A stretch of DNA of 64,000 bases from assembly GCA_910585545.1 (NCBI GenBank), contig CAJUFN010000001.1, positions 345,331 to 409,330 on the forward strand, read 5' to 3'. The notes under the pieces were generated by a model. The model searched no databases. It had not been told where the DNA came from and saw only the letters and a program-made list of their open reading frames with translations. Source of the DNA: an uncultured Lachnospiraceae bacterium (GTDB lineage Bacteria; Bacillota; Clostridia; Lachnospirales; Lachnospiraceae). A program made the translations under genes and the position numbers. Every line of letters begins with the position of its first letter. Position 1 is the first letter of the stretch. This document shows, in pieces, positions 36,869-45,516 of this stretch.

Positions 36869-36897
36869 ATTCTATCATAACTGACGCTTGAATGCAA
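36869..36897 (-). promoter_or_regulatory. rplS promoter
   Basis: Minus-strand TTGCAT (36892-36897), 17 nt, TAGAAT (36869-36874). Confidence 0.7.
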
Positions 36898-36944
36898 GTC
36901 TTTTATTGTTTTATAATTCTTCAAGAGAAACTTTCCCATCTCGT

Positions 36945-37574
36945 TTATCCTTTTATTTTTCCTCCATCCATTCGGAAAATCTGATCCGTAACCGTCTCGA
37001 GAATCTCTGATGTATGGCAAGATACAATCACAAGCGCCCCTCGCTCTTTTTCTTCCCTCACAATCTTCCAAAGCTTCTCCTCACTTTTCTCATCCAGGGC
37101 ATTCGCAGGCTCATCTAAGATAACAATATCCGGTCTTTCCAAAATCGCCGCTGCAATCCCCAACTTTTGCTTCATGCCAAGAGAGTACTTTCTGTATTTT
37201 TTATGCATCACATCTTCTAAACCAACGCGTTGTATCGCCTTAAGAATCCCCTCTTCTTCAACACGCCCTTGAATCGAGGCAAGCATCTTCAGATTCTGAT
37301 ACCCACTGTAAGAATCCAAAAATCCCGGCTTTTCAATCAACACCCCGATACTCCTTGGAAAAGAAATGTCTTTTCCAAGTTCCTCCCCATCGATGATAAC
37401 CTTTCCTTCTGTTGGCAATACAAGACCACAGATTACGCGCATCAACATAGATTTTCCGCATCCATTTTTTCCTTGTAAGCCATAGATTCTCCCCTTATCC
37501 ATACTTAAGTTAATCTCTCTCAGTACATAGTCTTCACCGATTTTTTTACTGATATCTTTTATCTCCAAAAACAT
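36945..37574 (-). CDS. ABC transporter ATPase of the LytTR-regulated cassette
   Basis: A 209-residue ATPase: Walker A GKNGCGKSM, signature YSLGMKQKLGIAAAIL, Walker B IVILDEPANALD and H-loop SCHTSEI. It resembles the ATPase of lantibiotic self-immunity (LanF-like) exporters. I chose the ATG at 37574 (AAGGAG upstream). It is the last gene of the cassette, after three membrane-protein genes, so it probably energises all of them. Confidence 0.88.
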   Translation of the reverse strand: MFLEIKDISKKIGEDYVLREINLSMDKGRIYGLQGKNGCGKSMLMRVICGLVLPTEGKVIIDGEELGKDISFPRSIGVLIEKPGFLDSYSGYQNLKMLASIQGRVEEEGILKAIQRVGLEDVMHKKYRKYSLGMKQKLGIAAAILERPDIVILDEPANALDEKSEEKLWKIVREEKERGALVIVSCHTSEILETVTDQIFRMDGGKIKG

Positions 37575-37628
37575 CCTTCTCTCTCCTTCCCTCGCAAAAA
37601 CACATATTTCCATCTATACGTTTCCATA

Positions 37629-38441
37629 TCAAAATAAATCCTTTCGCTTCAATATATATCTTCCTGCAAAAAAGCAAACGACACTTATAATCACACAAAG
37701 CATGATTCCCGTATTCACCTGCACACCACCTGGCATCCTCGCCTCATTTCTAAGAAGCATCAGATAATTTCCCGGAAGCAGTGGATGCATCCAGAACACC
37801 GAACTCACCAAAACTGCTACCGATACAAACATTCCAAGAAGCGCATTTCCACTCATCGACACCACGTATTGCAGCGTGCCAATCGCCAGCAAAACCAGCG
37901 CCGTCATAAATATCGTCTCTTTCCAAAGTCCGAATCCACTTATCCCCCAAAAATCTAATCCATTCCACTCCATCTGGATCTGCCTGCTAATTCCCGTAAG
38001 TTTCGCTCCGGAAGCAATTCCGTAAATGATAAATGCCAATGCCGATACCAGCACATACACAACACTTTCCAGCACAAGCATCATACTTTGATACAGCCAC
38101 CAGCGATTCCTCGTTATCCGGCGAATCACATATTGATACTCGCTTTGGCGATAGGTTCGGCTGTATCTATAGGCGATGATCGCAAAAAAATAAATCAGAT
38201 ACAGCGACCAGACCGGTGGAATATTGAATGGTTCTCCTTCTGTTCTCCCGAGAAAAGGAAATACTCCGCGATAAAAATCTGCAATATAATCCCCCACACA
38301 TAGCGGTTGTATCTCTCCTGCTAACTCCATCTGTATATTCATACGCTGCCCAAACATATAACAATGCAGAAAAATCAAAACCACAGCCGGAATATATTTC
38401 TTCCACTGAAAGCTCTCTTTTCTTCCATATACACATTTCAT
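37629..38441 (-). CDS. ABC-type membrane subunit 1 of the cassette
   Basis: A 270-residue membrane protein with about six hydrophobic segments (for example YIPAVVLIFLHCYMFG, VVYVLVSALAFIIYGIA and a C-terminal CVIISVVCFFAGRYILKRKDLF). The final KRKD-L/I-F/G end is shared with the next protein (SIRKRDIFG), which points to duplication. No catalytic motif is visible. GGAGG precedes the ATG. It is probably one of the membrane subunits of the immunity-like exporter. Confidence 0.65.
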   Translation of the reverse strand: MKCVYGRKESFQWKKYIPAVVLIFLHCYMFGQRMNIQMELAGEIQPLCVGDYIADFYRGVFPFLGRTEGEPFNIPPVWSLYLIYFFAIIAYRYSRTYRQSEYQYVIRRITRNRWWLYQSMMLVLESVVYVLVSALAFIIYGIASGAKLTGISRQIQMEWNGLDFWGISGFGLWKETIFMTALVLLAIGTLQYVVSMSGNALLGMFVSVAVLVSSVFWMHPLLPGNYLMLLRNEARMPGGVQVNTGIMLCVIISVVCFFAGRYILKRKDLF

Positions 38442-38453
38442 ACGCCGCCCCTC

Positions 38454-39260
38454 CTATCCAAAAATATCTCTCTTGCGAATACTCCATATCCCCAAAAGAT
38501 GTAAGGCAATGCAGATAACGATTCCTGACACAATAACCAATCCATGTGTCCACCAGATGCCCCACAACTCATACTGAATGGAAAACAAGCTGTGAAATAC
38601 CCGTACATTCTCCCCAATGCTTTCAATGCCCGCTTCCACTATCACTACCACCCACAAAATGAGCATAAACCTCTGGTTCCACAAAAGTAAATCCATGATT
38701 AGAAAATCCATCAGAAATTTCAATACGTCCATCACAAATATAACAACAGCCACCGTCGCGAAATGCTCCTCCACCAGAAATTTTGCTTCCGAAAAGAAAA
38801 TACTGTCTATACTGTTCCAGTTAATCAATGGCAGTCCCAGACAACAGGATACCGCAATGCCCATTCCCATTACACTCACTGCCAAGAGCATCGCATAGAG
38901 AATACTCTCCTTCATCTGCCTTGCCAGAAACTTTCTCTTACTGCCATAACGAAGCAAAATCTGCATATCAATCTTCTTTGGCTTACATTTTAAAACAATC
39001 AACATGGCAAATGGAAAGATAAACATTCCGAGACGCCCCGGATGCTGCAGCAACACTAAAACATCTGCCACGCTGAGTTCTGCATGATAAAAGTCATATC
39101 GCTTTTTCAGTTCAACAACACACCATATGATACTCAAAAGACACCACACACTAAATAACACTAACGTCTTCTTTCTCGCACGAAGTCCGTCAAGCACCTC
39201 AAAAACTACCTGTTTTCCATCCAAAAACTTCTTTTTCACAAATTTCTCTTTAGAAAACAT
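38454..39260 (-). CDS. ABC-type membrane subunit 2 of the cassette
   Basis: This 268-residue protein has about six helices and a basic N terminus (MFSKEKFVKKKFLDGKQ). It contains VLVLLQHPGRLGMFIFPFAMLIVL and ends IWSIRKRDIFG. It is not recognisable beyond being an ABC-2-like membrane protein. Its ATG overlaps the stop of the preceding subunit gene (SD GGGGAG within it), showing translational coupling. Confidence 0.65.
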   Translation of the reverse strand: MFSKEKFVKKKFLDGKQVVFEVLDGLRARKKTLVLFSVWCLLSIIWCVVELKKRYDFYHAELSVADVLVLLQHPGRLGMFIFPFAMLIVLKCKPKKIDMQILLRYGSKRKFLARQMKESILYAMLLAVSVMGMGIAVSCCLGLPLINWNSIDSIFFSEAKFLVEEHFATVAVVIFVMDVLKFLMDFLIMDLLLWNQRFMLILWVVVIVEAGIESIGENVRVFHSLFSIQYELWGIWWTHGLVIVSGIVICIALHLLGIWSIRKRDIFG

Positions 39261-40074
39261 CCTCTTTCTCCCCTTTTTTTACAAACACGGCAAACGACAA
39301 GCCTAATCCCAGAATCATGCATAGAATTGCTACCAGCGGCGCTCGTATCCCATAACCCGCCTCCAAAAAATATACACTGGAATAATCCAATTTCATCAGC
39401 ATGGAACTCCCGACATGCAGAATCAATTGTATAAAAAACGGACAGATGGCAATGATAATCTTGTAATCCGATAAGTAACTGCAGGCCAAAGCTATACAGG
39501 CAAAAATTCCTCCTGCCATAAAATCAATACACAAGAAAATAAAAATATAGAGCATCGGAGTCGCATAATATATTTTATAAAATAAATTTGCAGCACTAAT
39601 TATGTTATGTGGCATTACAATTTCCGGACGCAGATTTGGCAACAATGTGAGCGCACATAACAGATTCACAATTAAAGGCACGACGCTTGCAATCCCTCCT
39701 GATACAAATGCCGCCGTATATTTTGCCAGCAAATAGTCTTTTCTGGACACTCGCATATATAAACTCTTTAAGAATCCATTCTCCTTATCAGAAAAATACG
39801 AAGTGCCAAACGGAAGGACTGCAACCAAAGGCAACACCAGAAAATATAAAAATGACTCCAATGCAAATTCATTCCCGGCAAGCCAGGTGTCCGCCACAAT
39901 CGCCGGATAAAGAATCGGATATCTTTCAAAGTCGATTGCAAGGTTCACGTGATATGCCGGGAGCATCACATGCACGGCATGCACAAGTGCAATTCCAATT
40001 CCTATCATCAATGCCAGGAGCATCCCCTTATTCCTAATTGCTCTACTCAATTCCGCTTTCAAAATCTGTTTCAT
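39250..40074 (-). CDS. ABC-2-type permease of the cassette
   Basis: A 274-residue permease with about six helices, starting MKQILKAELSRAIRNKGML as ABC-2 permeases do. It contains FGTSYFSDKENGFLKSLYMRVSRKDYLLAKY, a typical cytoplasmic loop of LanE/G- or NatB-like exporters. I chose the ATG at 40074 with GGGGGGAG about 7 nt upstream. It is the first of the three membrane-subunit genes. Confidence 0.75.
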   Translation of the reverse strand: MKQILKAELSRAIRNKGMLLALMIGIGIALVHAVHVMLPAYHVNLAIDFERYPILYPAIVADTWLAGNEFALESFLYFLVLPLVAVLPFGTSYFSDKENGFLKSLYMRVSRKDYLLAKYTAAFVSGGIASVVPLIVNLLCALTLLPNLRPEIVMPHNIISAANLFYKIYYATPMLYIFIFLCIDFMAGGIFACIALACSYLSDYKIIIAICPFFIQLILHVGSSMLMKLDYSSVYFLEAGYGIRAPLVAILCMILGLGLSFAVFVKKGEKEDVF

Positions 40075-40087
40075 AAACCGCTCCCCC

Positions 40088-40627
40088 CTATTCCAATTCC
40101 AACATCTTCTTTTCAGGATACAGAGCAAAGGTCAGATAGAACTTTCTTTCTTCTATTTCTTTCCACTCTTTTTTATTTATTTGATTCGATAAAATATCAT
40201 ACCCGATTATTTTCTGTTTGCGCTCACCCGGTTCTAATTCCACCCAAATGGTCTCCTCGCCACCTAAAATCCCCGTATACTCTGGAGAAACCCCATTACC
40301 CATGCCTTTACTTTCCATGTTCAAATCCGATAAAATAACTTCTCTTTTCTCTTGCCCCCGATTCTCTAATTCCAATACCACTTTCAAAACCCGAGATTCA
40401 AAAGGAACATTATACATAGTTTCCTCATATAATTCTTCGCTTTTTTTCTTACTTAAAATCTCTTTTTCCAGAACGGAAACATAGATATCTTCCTGATATT
40501 CTATCTGTGATCCTAAGGGCACTTTCGTAATTTTATTTTCCGGAAAAAGCTTATTTATGTTTCGATAGCCCAACACCGTGATAACCATCATCAAAATGCC
40601 TGTCACGCCAAATATAAATTTCTTCAT
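40088..40627 (-). CDS. exported or membrane-anchored protein of unknown function (DUF5028-like)
   Basis: A 179-residue protein with an N-terminal hydrophobic helix (FIFGVTGILMMVITVLGY) and a beta-rich extracytoplasmic part (VLKVVLELENRGQEKREVILSD, IWVELEPGERKQKIIGYDI). The position between the secreted-protein genes and the ABC genes matches DUF5028 proteins as I recall them, but I cannot verify the family. It could sense or trap the exported peptide. AGGAGGG precedes the ATG. Confidence 0.55.
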   Translation of the reverse strand: MKKFIFGVTGILMMVITVLGYRNINKLFPENKITKVPLGSQIEYQEDIYVSVLEKEILSKKKSEELYEETMYNVPFESRVLKVVLELENRGQEKREVILSDLNMESKGMGNGVSPEYTGILGGEETIWVELEPGERKQKIIGYDILSNQINKKEWKEIEERKFYLTFALYPEKKMLELE

Positions 40628-40655
40628 TCTCTTCCCTCCTACTACTCATATAATA

Positions 40656-41456
40656 TCACTTTAACACAATCCAGCGGTAAGAACTATTAATTGGCGTTGT
40701 ACCCGTGGGATTAATTTCTATATATAATTGTCCTTCCTCCAACAACTGATCCTTTTGAAGAAATATGAGTGTAATTCTCTTTTCCTCCTTTCCAGGTATC
40801 GTTTCCATACTATAGTTTTTCGTATGCTCTCTTGGAACTGCCTCTCCAAAATAAATTATTTCACCGCTTCCCCATATATCAATCTCTTCTTTTCCTAACT
40901 GCTTTAATCTTAAATTCCCCCAAACATACTCTGTAACTTCCTCTTTCAACAAATTTTTTGCTGTCATATCTACCATAATAAAAGAATAACCATTTGTGAT
41001 AGTTCCCTTCTTATCCTGCATCACCCCATACCTTTCTTCAAGAGACGTCATTCCTTTTGGTATCTCATATCCTTGATTATCCTTTGTAATTTCCCATGCA
41101 TTCACTTTATAAGAAAGAACTCCAGAATATACTTCTTTCCCTATCGACACAACTTTTTCAGAGTCTATTTTCAAGGGATTTTCTTTTTGTTTTTCCTTTA
41201 CAAATTCCCCGAAATCTCCTGTTTCTGTTTGATAAACCTTTTTCATTGCTTTTTCTAACTGTCTTGCAAACTCTTTTGAAGTTTCATCGGGTTCCCCTTC
41301 CTGGTATTTATTTCCTGTCACTTCCTGTTTCTCTGAATCTTGTTTATAGTTATTCGTTGTACCTGCTCTACTGCCGCCACGAAAATATTTCGCACTAACA
41401 GCCACTAATCCCAGCACCAAGCACATACTGATTAATGAAATAATCTTTTTCTTCAT
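40656..41456 (-). CDS. exported protein of unknown function (DUF5027-like)
   Basis: A 266-residue protein with a signal/anchor helix (KIISLISMCLVLGLVAVSA), a polar linker, and a beta-rich domain containing SYKVNAWEITKDNQ, FIMVDMTAKNLLKEE and IPGKEEKRITLIFLQKDQL. It is similar in style to the next protein (40088-40627), and both look like extracellular beta-sandwich proteins. I chose the ATG at 41456 because GAGGG lies 8 nt upstream; the longer frame needs a TTG start. Function unknown. Confidence 0.55.
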   Translation of the reverse strand: MKKKIISLISMCLVLGLVAVSAKYFRGGSRAGTTNNYKQDSEKQEVTGNKYQEGEPDETSKEFARQLEKAMKKVYQTETGDFGEFVKEKQKENPLKIDSEKVVSIGKEVYSGVLSYKVNAWEITKDNQGYEIPKGMTSLEERYGVMQDKKGTITNGYSFIMVDMTAKNLLKEEVTEYVWGNLRLKQLGKEEIDIWGSGEIIYFGEAVPREHTKNYSMETIPGKEEKRITLIFLQKDQLLEEGQLYIEINPTGTTPINSSYRWIVLK

Positions 41457-41475
41457 TTTCTTCGCCCTCAATCAC

Positions 41476-41509
41476 GAATGAATCAGAGAAAAATTTCTCT
41501 GATTCATTC
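41476..41509. terminator. hairpin between the small secreted protein gene and the next gene
   Basis: Perfect 16-bp arms (41476-41491, 41494-41509) around AA. There is no long T run on the minus strand, so it may be a weak attenuator or an mRNA-protecting hairpin that raises expression of the upstream small-protein gene relative to the rest. Confidence 0.55.
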
Positions 41510-41548
41510 TACTTTCTGTCTTTCATTTGGTCATTTCACATTTTAATT

Positions 41549-41974
41549 CTACACACTATCTGGGCTCCAAACACCCCAAAGCGTATACGCGGAAGATGCT
41601 TGTTGCCTTAAAAACAATCTACAATATCTAGAATTACTTTTTTCTTTTACATAATTCGGAAGATATCTTGCCTGCCCCGCTTGTACCGCATAGGAACCAC
41701 CATTTGCTGAATAATTCTTCCCTTCACTATGGACCTCTACATTTATAGCTACCTGACCTTCATGCTTGATATATGCGGAAGTATAATCTAATTTTTCTCT
41801 CTGGTCTGTATATATTCCCTTTGTAGAATATTCAGAGTACTCTGTATCCTGTATATTCCCTGCTGCCGACACTCCTCCTGCGCACATTCCGACAATCATC
41901 AAGCTAAGTACCGCTCCTTTAATCACTCTTCCTTTTTTACCATGTCCTAATTTCAATAGTTGTTTCTTACGCAT
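41549..41974 (-). CDS. small secreted protein with WSPDS C terminus (DUF2712-like)
   Basis: A 141-residue precursor with a basic N terminus, a hydrophobic signal (GAVLSLMIVGMCAGGVSAAG, likely cleaved after VSA) and a mature part of about 104 residues. The mature part contains SYAVQAGQARYLPNYVKEK and ends GVWSPDSV. The QARYLPNYVKE and WSPDSV elements recall DUF2712 proteins that lie near LytTR systems. It may be the peptide or protein cargo, signal or toxin of the cassette. AGGAGG precedes the ATG, and the promoter has the same operator as the regulator gene. Confidence 0.6.
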   Translation of the reverse strand: MRKKQLLKLGHGKKGRVIKGAVLSLMIVGMCAGGVSAAGNIQDTEYSEYSTKGIYTDQREKLDYTSAYIKHEGQVAINVEVHSEGKNYSANGGSYAVQAGQARYLPNYVKEKSNSRYCRLFLRQQASSAYTLWGVWSPDSV

Positions 41975-42019
41975 ACTTCATTCCTCCTTTACATTCTGCA
42001 CGTCCCAAAGTTTTCTGTC

Positions 42020-42079
42020 ATTATAACAACTTTTATCGAAATTAAGCGAACATGACCCTTATCTCTACATTTTTGACCT
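42020..42079 (-). promoter_or_regulatory. LytTR-type operator and promoter of the secreted-protein gene
   Basis: On the minus strand AGGTCAAAAA (from 42079) and GGGTCATGTT (from 42058) are direct repeats spaced 21 bp apart. After the second, 23 nt lead to TATAAT (42020-42025). No good -35 box is present, which suits an activator-dependent promoter. The layout is the same as at 44112-44171. Confidence 0.65.
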
Positions 42080-43377
42080 CATTTTCTTTCCACGCTATAG
42101 ACGATGATTTCCACCTGAAAACGCTTCTTCGTATACTGGTAATGAATCTCCCCTTCGTATTTCTTCACAAGCTCTTTCACATTCTCCGTTCCCCATCCGT
42201 GATATTCTTTTTCTTGCTTCGATGTCAGGAATCGTTCCCCCTGCTTCTTTGGAATCTCACTACTTGTATTTTCTATCTGAAGCAAAAACATCTCATTCAT
42301 ATTTTGTATTTTCAGATGGACATGCCGGCTGCCCGGTTCACACATCGCTGCAGCGGTCATGGCATTGTCCATAAGATTTCCAAGGATAATCATCATATCC
42401 ACTTCCGCTATCGGAATCTGATGGATATCTGTCTCAATCAAAAACTCGATTCCCTGCTCTTGCATCAACTGATAATAGTAATTCAAAGAAAAATCAATCT
42501 CGGAAAATCCGGTCCAGATTTTTCTTTGGTTCTGCTCGAGTTCTTTAATATAACCTTTCAGATAATCTTTTGCTTTTCCCATTTCTTCTTTTTCAATACA
42601 TTTTTGCAGATAAAGAAAAATATGCTTAATATCATGCATTTTTTTCGCATCTTTTGCATACCAATCTTTCAGTGTTTTCTGCTCACGCAACCACACCGCC
42701 TGCTGCATGGAAAAGTCTTTTCTCGTCTGCTCTGCCTTCTTAAAATGCCGATATATACGCTCCAGCAAAAGGCCAAGCATACCAAACATCACAATCTCAA
42801 GTATCAACAATCCTTCTGATATATACCATTGCTCCACATAAATAAGAATCGTAAGCATGCTCCATCCCAGCACACAAAAGGCAAAAATAATATTTCTTTC
42901 CGTTTGCAAAACCTTTCGCAGGACTTCGTATACCGTCTGCTTCCACTTCTTTTGCAAATAAACAATCAACACCAAAACCAAAATAAGCCACAATGACTCC
43001 ACACTTAAATTTCTCTGCAAAGTGACTGGATCATTCCGATATATTAACTTTTTCAATGTCATTTCCGGGAATTTTACTACAGCAACCGCCACTTGATAAA
43101 ACCACATCCACAAGAATGCGCTTTGGTACTGACATTTACAGAATCCCCACAAAATGGCAGCCTCTAAGATAGGGAATAGGATGATTCCCTGACTGAAAAT
43201 ATAAACTTTTTTTACAATTCTCATCTCTACGATGCACATAATAAGAAGAGCAAGCCAAAATGCAAGCCTGCTCCACTTTGTTTCCCATCTTTTTGTTGGA
43301 AACATTTCTATAAAAATGAGATATCCCATTCCAATGCTTAGGGCTATGGCAATCTCATAGAATATTTCTATTGACAT
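42079..43377 (-). CDS. AgrC-like GHKL sensor histidine kinase
   Basis: This 432-residue kinase has about six N-terminal transmembrane helices (to about residue 205), a dimerisation helix with the phospho-acceptor H248 in KKMHDIKHIFLYL, an N box ILGNLMDNAM (N334/N338) and a G box GWGTENVKELVKKY. This is the layout of peptide-sensing AgrC/ComD kinases. Its ATG lies inside the regulator stop region (GGAGG 5 nt upstream), so the pair is coupled. The ligand could be the cassette's own exported protein. Confidence 0.88.
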   Translation of the reverse strand: MSIEIFYEIAIALSIGMGYLIFIEMFPTKRWETKWSRLAFWLALLIMCIVEMRIVKKVYIFSQGIILFPILEAAILWGFCKCQYQSAFLWMWFYQVAVAVVKFPEMTLKKLIYRNDPVTLQRNLSVESLWLILVLVLIVYLQKKWKQTVYEVLRKVLQTERNIIFAFCVLGWSMLTILIYVEQWYISEGLLILEIVMFGMLGLLLERIYRHFKKAEQTRKDFSMQQAVWLREQKTLKDWYAKDAKKMHDIKHIFLYLQKCIEKEEMGKAKDYLKGYIKELEQNQRKIWTGFSEIDFSLNYYYQLMQEQGIEFLIETDIHQIPIAEVDMMIILGNLMDNAMTAAAMCEPGSRHVHLKIQNMNEMFLLQIENTSSEIPKKQGERFLTSKQEKEYHGWGTENVKELVKKYEGEIHYQYTKKRFQVEIIVYSVERK

Positions 43378-44084
43378 GTCGTCCTCCAGTATGCTGCAAT
43401 TCTTCGTTTTACATTAATTAACTGCGGCTGGCTAACCGAAAGGTATACATCATTTCGCATCTTGACTTTTCGGTCTTCCAGCTTCATAATATGCCGCAAA
43501 TTCACGATGCATCCTTTATCAATCCGCACAAAGCTCGTCTCTTCCATCGCACGATAGACATCATCCAAAGAAGCGCGCACCCTGCTTATCCCATCTTTTT
43601 GCGTAATCACTACATATTTCTTTTCCTTATGAAAGTAATATATGTCCTTTTGAGCAATCCGCTCCATCCTGGAATTTAGTTCAATCGCATAGTATGGTCC
43701 TTCTTCTCTTTTGCTTAGCTTCTCTTCCAGTGAAGTATATGCTAAGGCAAGCTTCTCTTTCAGCATCGTTTTCGGAATATAACGGTATGCATTTACCTCA
43801 AATGCCTCTATCGCATATTCTATGTACCCCGTAACATAGATAATAAACGCTTCGTAATTTTTCTTTTTAATTTCACGGGCTACCCCGATTCCATTCGTAT
43901 CCGGCATCTCGACATCCAGAAGATAGATATCAAACCAGATACCCTTTTCCAAATCCTGCAAAAACCGGTCTACATTGTGATATGCTACGAACTTACAGCC
44001 TTCATCTCCAAAATGCTTACGGGTAATCTCTTCTTCTTGTTTTAACCACTCCTGCTGGTCATCCAGCGCTGCTATCATAATCAT
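43368..44084 (-). CDS. LytTR-family response regulator (AgrA-like)
   Basis: A 238-residue regulator: receiver domain with phospho-acceptor D57 (YLLDVEMPDTNG) and the lysine in RYIPK, followed by a LytTR DNA-binding domain (YYFHKEKKYVVITQKDG, SFVRIDKGCIVNLRHI). It is the first gene of the cassette. It should bind the 21-bp-spaced AGGTCA direct repeats at its own promoter and at that of the small secreted protein. The start at 44084 or two codons later cannot be separated. Confidence 0.9.
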   Translation of the reverse strand: MIMIAALDDQQEWLKQEEEITRKHFGDEGCKFVAYHNVDRFLQDLEKGIWFDIYLLDVEMPDTNGIGVAREIKKKNYEAFIIYVTGYIEYAIEAFEVNAYRYIPKTMLKEKLALAYTSLEEKLSKREEGPYYAIELNSRMERIAQKDIYYFHKEKKYVVITQKDGISRVRASLDDVYRAMEETSFVRIDKGCIVNLRHIMKLEDRKVKMRNDVYLSVSQPQLINVKRRIAAYWRTTCQ

Positions 44085-44111
44085 ATATTTCTCTACTCCC
44101 CAAATATATTA

Positions 44112-44171
44112 ATTATACCCGAAAATCTCTTCCTGTCACTATTTTGACCTCGAACTAAGCATTTTTGACCT
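44112..44171 (-). promoter_or_regulatory. LytTR-type operator and promoter of the regulator gene
   Basis: AGGTCAAAAA (from 44171) and AGGTCAAAAT (from 44150) are direct repeats 21 bp apart. GTGACA (44134-44139) and TATAAT (44112-44117), 16 nt apart, follow. The distal repeat lies inside the last codons of trmD. Confidence 0.65.
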
Positions 44172-44946
44172 CATTTTCTATAAATTCTTTTGCCAACTGT
44201 TTTTCGTCTTCCGTAAGTTCCGCTCCCTCTAATAAATCCGGTCTTCTCTTTGCGGTACGGATCACCGACTGCTCACGCCTCCATTTTTCAATATTGGCAT
44301 GATGTCCGGAAAGAAGTACCGACGGCACTTGTTTCTCATGCCAGATTTCCGGTCTGGAATACTGCGGATATTCCAGAAGATTATCCTGGAAAGACTCAAA
44401 CTCCGCAGACACATCATTATGCAGCACTCCCGGAACCAGTCTCGCAATCGCATCTACCATCACCATTGCCGGCAGTTCCCCACCTGTCAGCACATAATCT
44501 CCAATCGAAACATAATCCGTCACGATCTCTTCTAAAACACGCTCATCGATCCCCTCATAATGACCGCAAAGAAGAATCAAATCCTCCTCCTGCGCCAGCT
44601 CCTCTGCCATTTTCTGATGAAATACATCCCCCTGCGGAGACAAATAGACCACTCGCGGTTTCTTCGGCATATATTCCTCACATCCGCCTCCGTCTCCTTT
44701 ATGCTCATAGTTTATTCTCTCTTCGATGGCTTTGTACGCCTGATATACCGGCTCTGCCTGCATCAGCATTCCTGCTCCGCCGCCATACGGATAATCGTCT
44801 ACGCTTTGGTGCTTGTTAAACGCATAATCCCGGATATTGATCGCCTCAATCGATAACAAGCCTTTATCAGCCGCTCTTCCGATAATACTCGTATTCAAGC
44901 CGTTCATTACCATCTCCGGAAATAATGTCATAATATGAAAATGCAT
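44155..44946 (-). CDS. trmD: tRNA (guanine-N1)-methyltransferase TrmD
   Basis: TrmD methylates G37 next to the anticodon with S-adenosylmethionine and prevents frameshifting. Its 263 residues include [13 protein letters not shown], the knot region LLCGHYEGIDERVLEEI and the DYVLTGGELPAMVMVDAI motif of the SPOUT fold. I chose the ATG at 44946, overlapping the rimM stop by 1 bp (TAATG), with GGAGGGG 8 nt upstream. The final codons double as part of the cassette operator. Confidence 0.97.
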   Translation of the reverse strand: MHFHIMTLFPEMVMNGLNTSIIGRAADKGLLSIEAINIRDYAFNKHQSVDDYPYGGGAGMLMQAEPVYQAYKAIEERINYEHKGDGGGCEEYMPKKPRVVYLSPQGDVFHQKMAEELAQEEDLILLCGHYEGIDERVLEEIVTDYVSIGDYVLTGGELPAMVMVDAIARLVPGVLHNDVSAEFESFQDNLLEYPQYSRPEIWHEKQVPSVLLSGHHANIEKWRREQSVIRTAKRRPDLLEGAELTEDEKQLAKEFIENEVKNA

Positions 44947-45452
44947 TACAAAAGCCCCTCCATCACATGTATTGTCATGCACATCTTCTCCACATCAATG
45001 TCTAAAACGCATTGTTTGATTGCGGGAATCAGTACTTCTTTTCCATCCTTCATCTCGATCACATACACATCATTGGCGCCCGTCTCCATAACATCTTTCA
45101 AAGCTCCGAATTCTTCTCCTTCATCTGTCATAACCTTCATGCCAATCATATCTGCAATATAATACTCATCTTCTTCAAGCGGAACAGCATCTTTACGTTC
45201 TACGAAAAGGCTCTTTCCTTTATATTTTTCAATATCATTGATATTGTCGATTCCTTTGAATTTCAAAATCACAAATTGTCTAAAAAATTTCACACCTTGG
45301 ATTTCCAAAGAAAGTTCTTCTCTTCCGGTATCCAAAATAACTTTTTTCAATTTTTTAAAACGCTGTGCGTCATCTGTTGTCGGAAATACCTTCACTTCCC
45401 CGCGAATACCGTGGGTGGAAGATATCACGCCTACCTGTAACCTTGTTTCCAT
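44946..45452 (-). CDS. rimM: 16S rRNA processing protein RimM
   Basis: A 168-residue 30S maturation factor with an N-terminal beta-barrel ([20 protein letters not shown]) and a PRC-barrel ([21 protein letters not shown]) that binds ribosomal protein S19. I chose the ATG at 45452 because GAGGAG lies 7 nt upstream. It lies between khpA and trmD in the usual order. Confidence 0.96.
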   Translation of the reverse strand: METRLQVGVISSTHGIRGEVKVFPTTDDAQRFKKLKKVILDTGREELSLEIQGVKFFRQFVILKFKGIDNINDIEKYKGKSLFVERKDAVPLEEDEYYIADMIGMKVMTDEGEEFGALKDVMETGANDVYVIEMKDGKEVLIPAIKQCVLDIDVEKMCMTIHVMEGLL

Positions 45453-45516
45453 ACAGTTTCTCCTCATAATAAAAGATAAACGTAAGAATGCCTTCCGACA
45501 CGCTTACGTTTGCTTG

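Noticed and set aside
44250..44819. 189-codon plus-strand ORF opposite trmD
   Set aside because: It is a shadow of trmD, with no ribosome site or recognisable domain.
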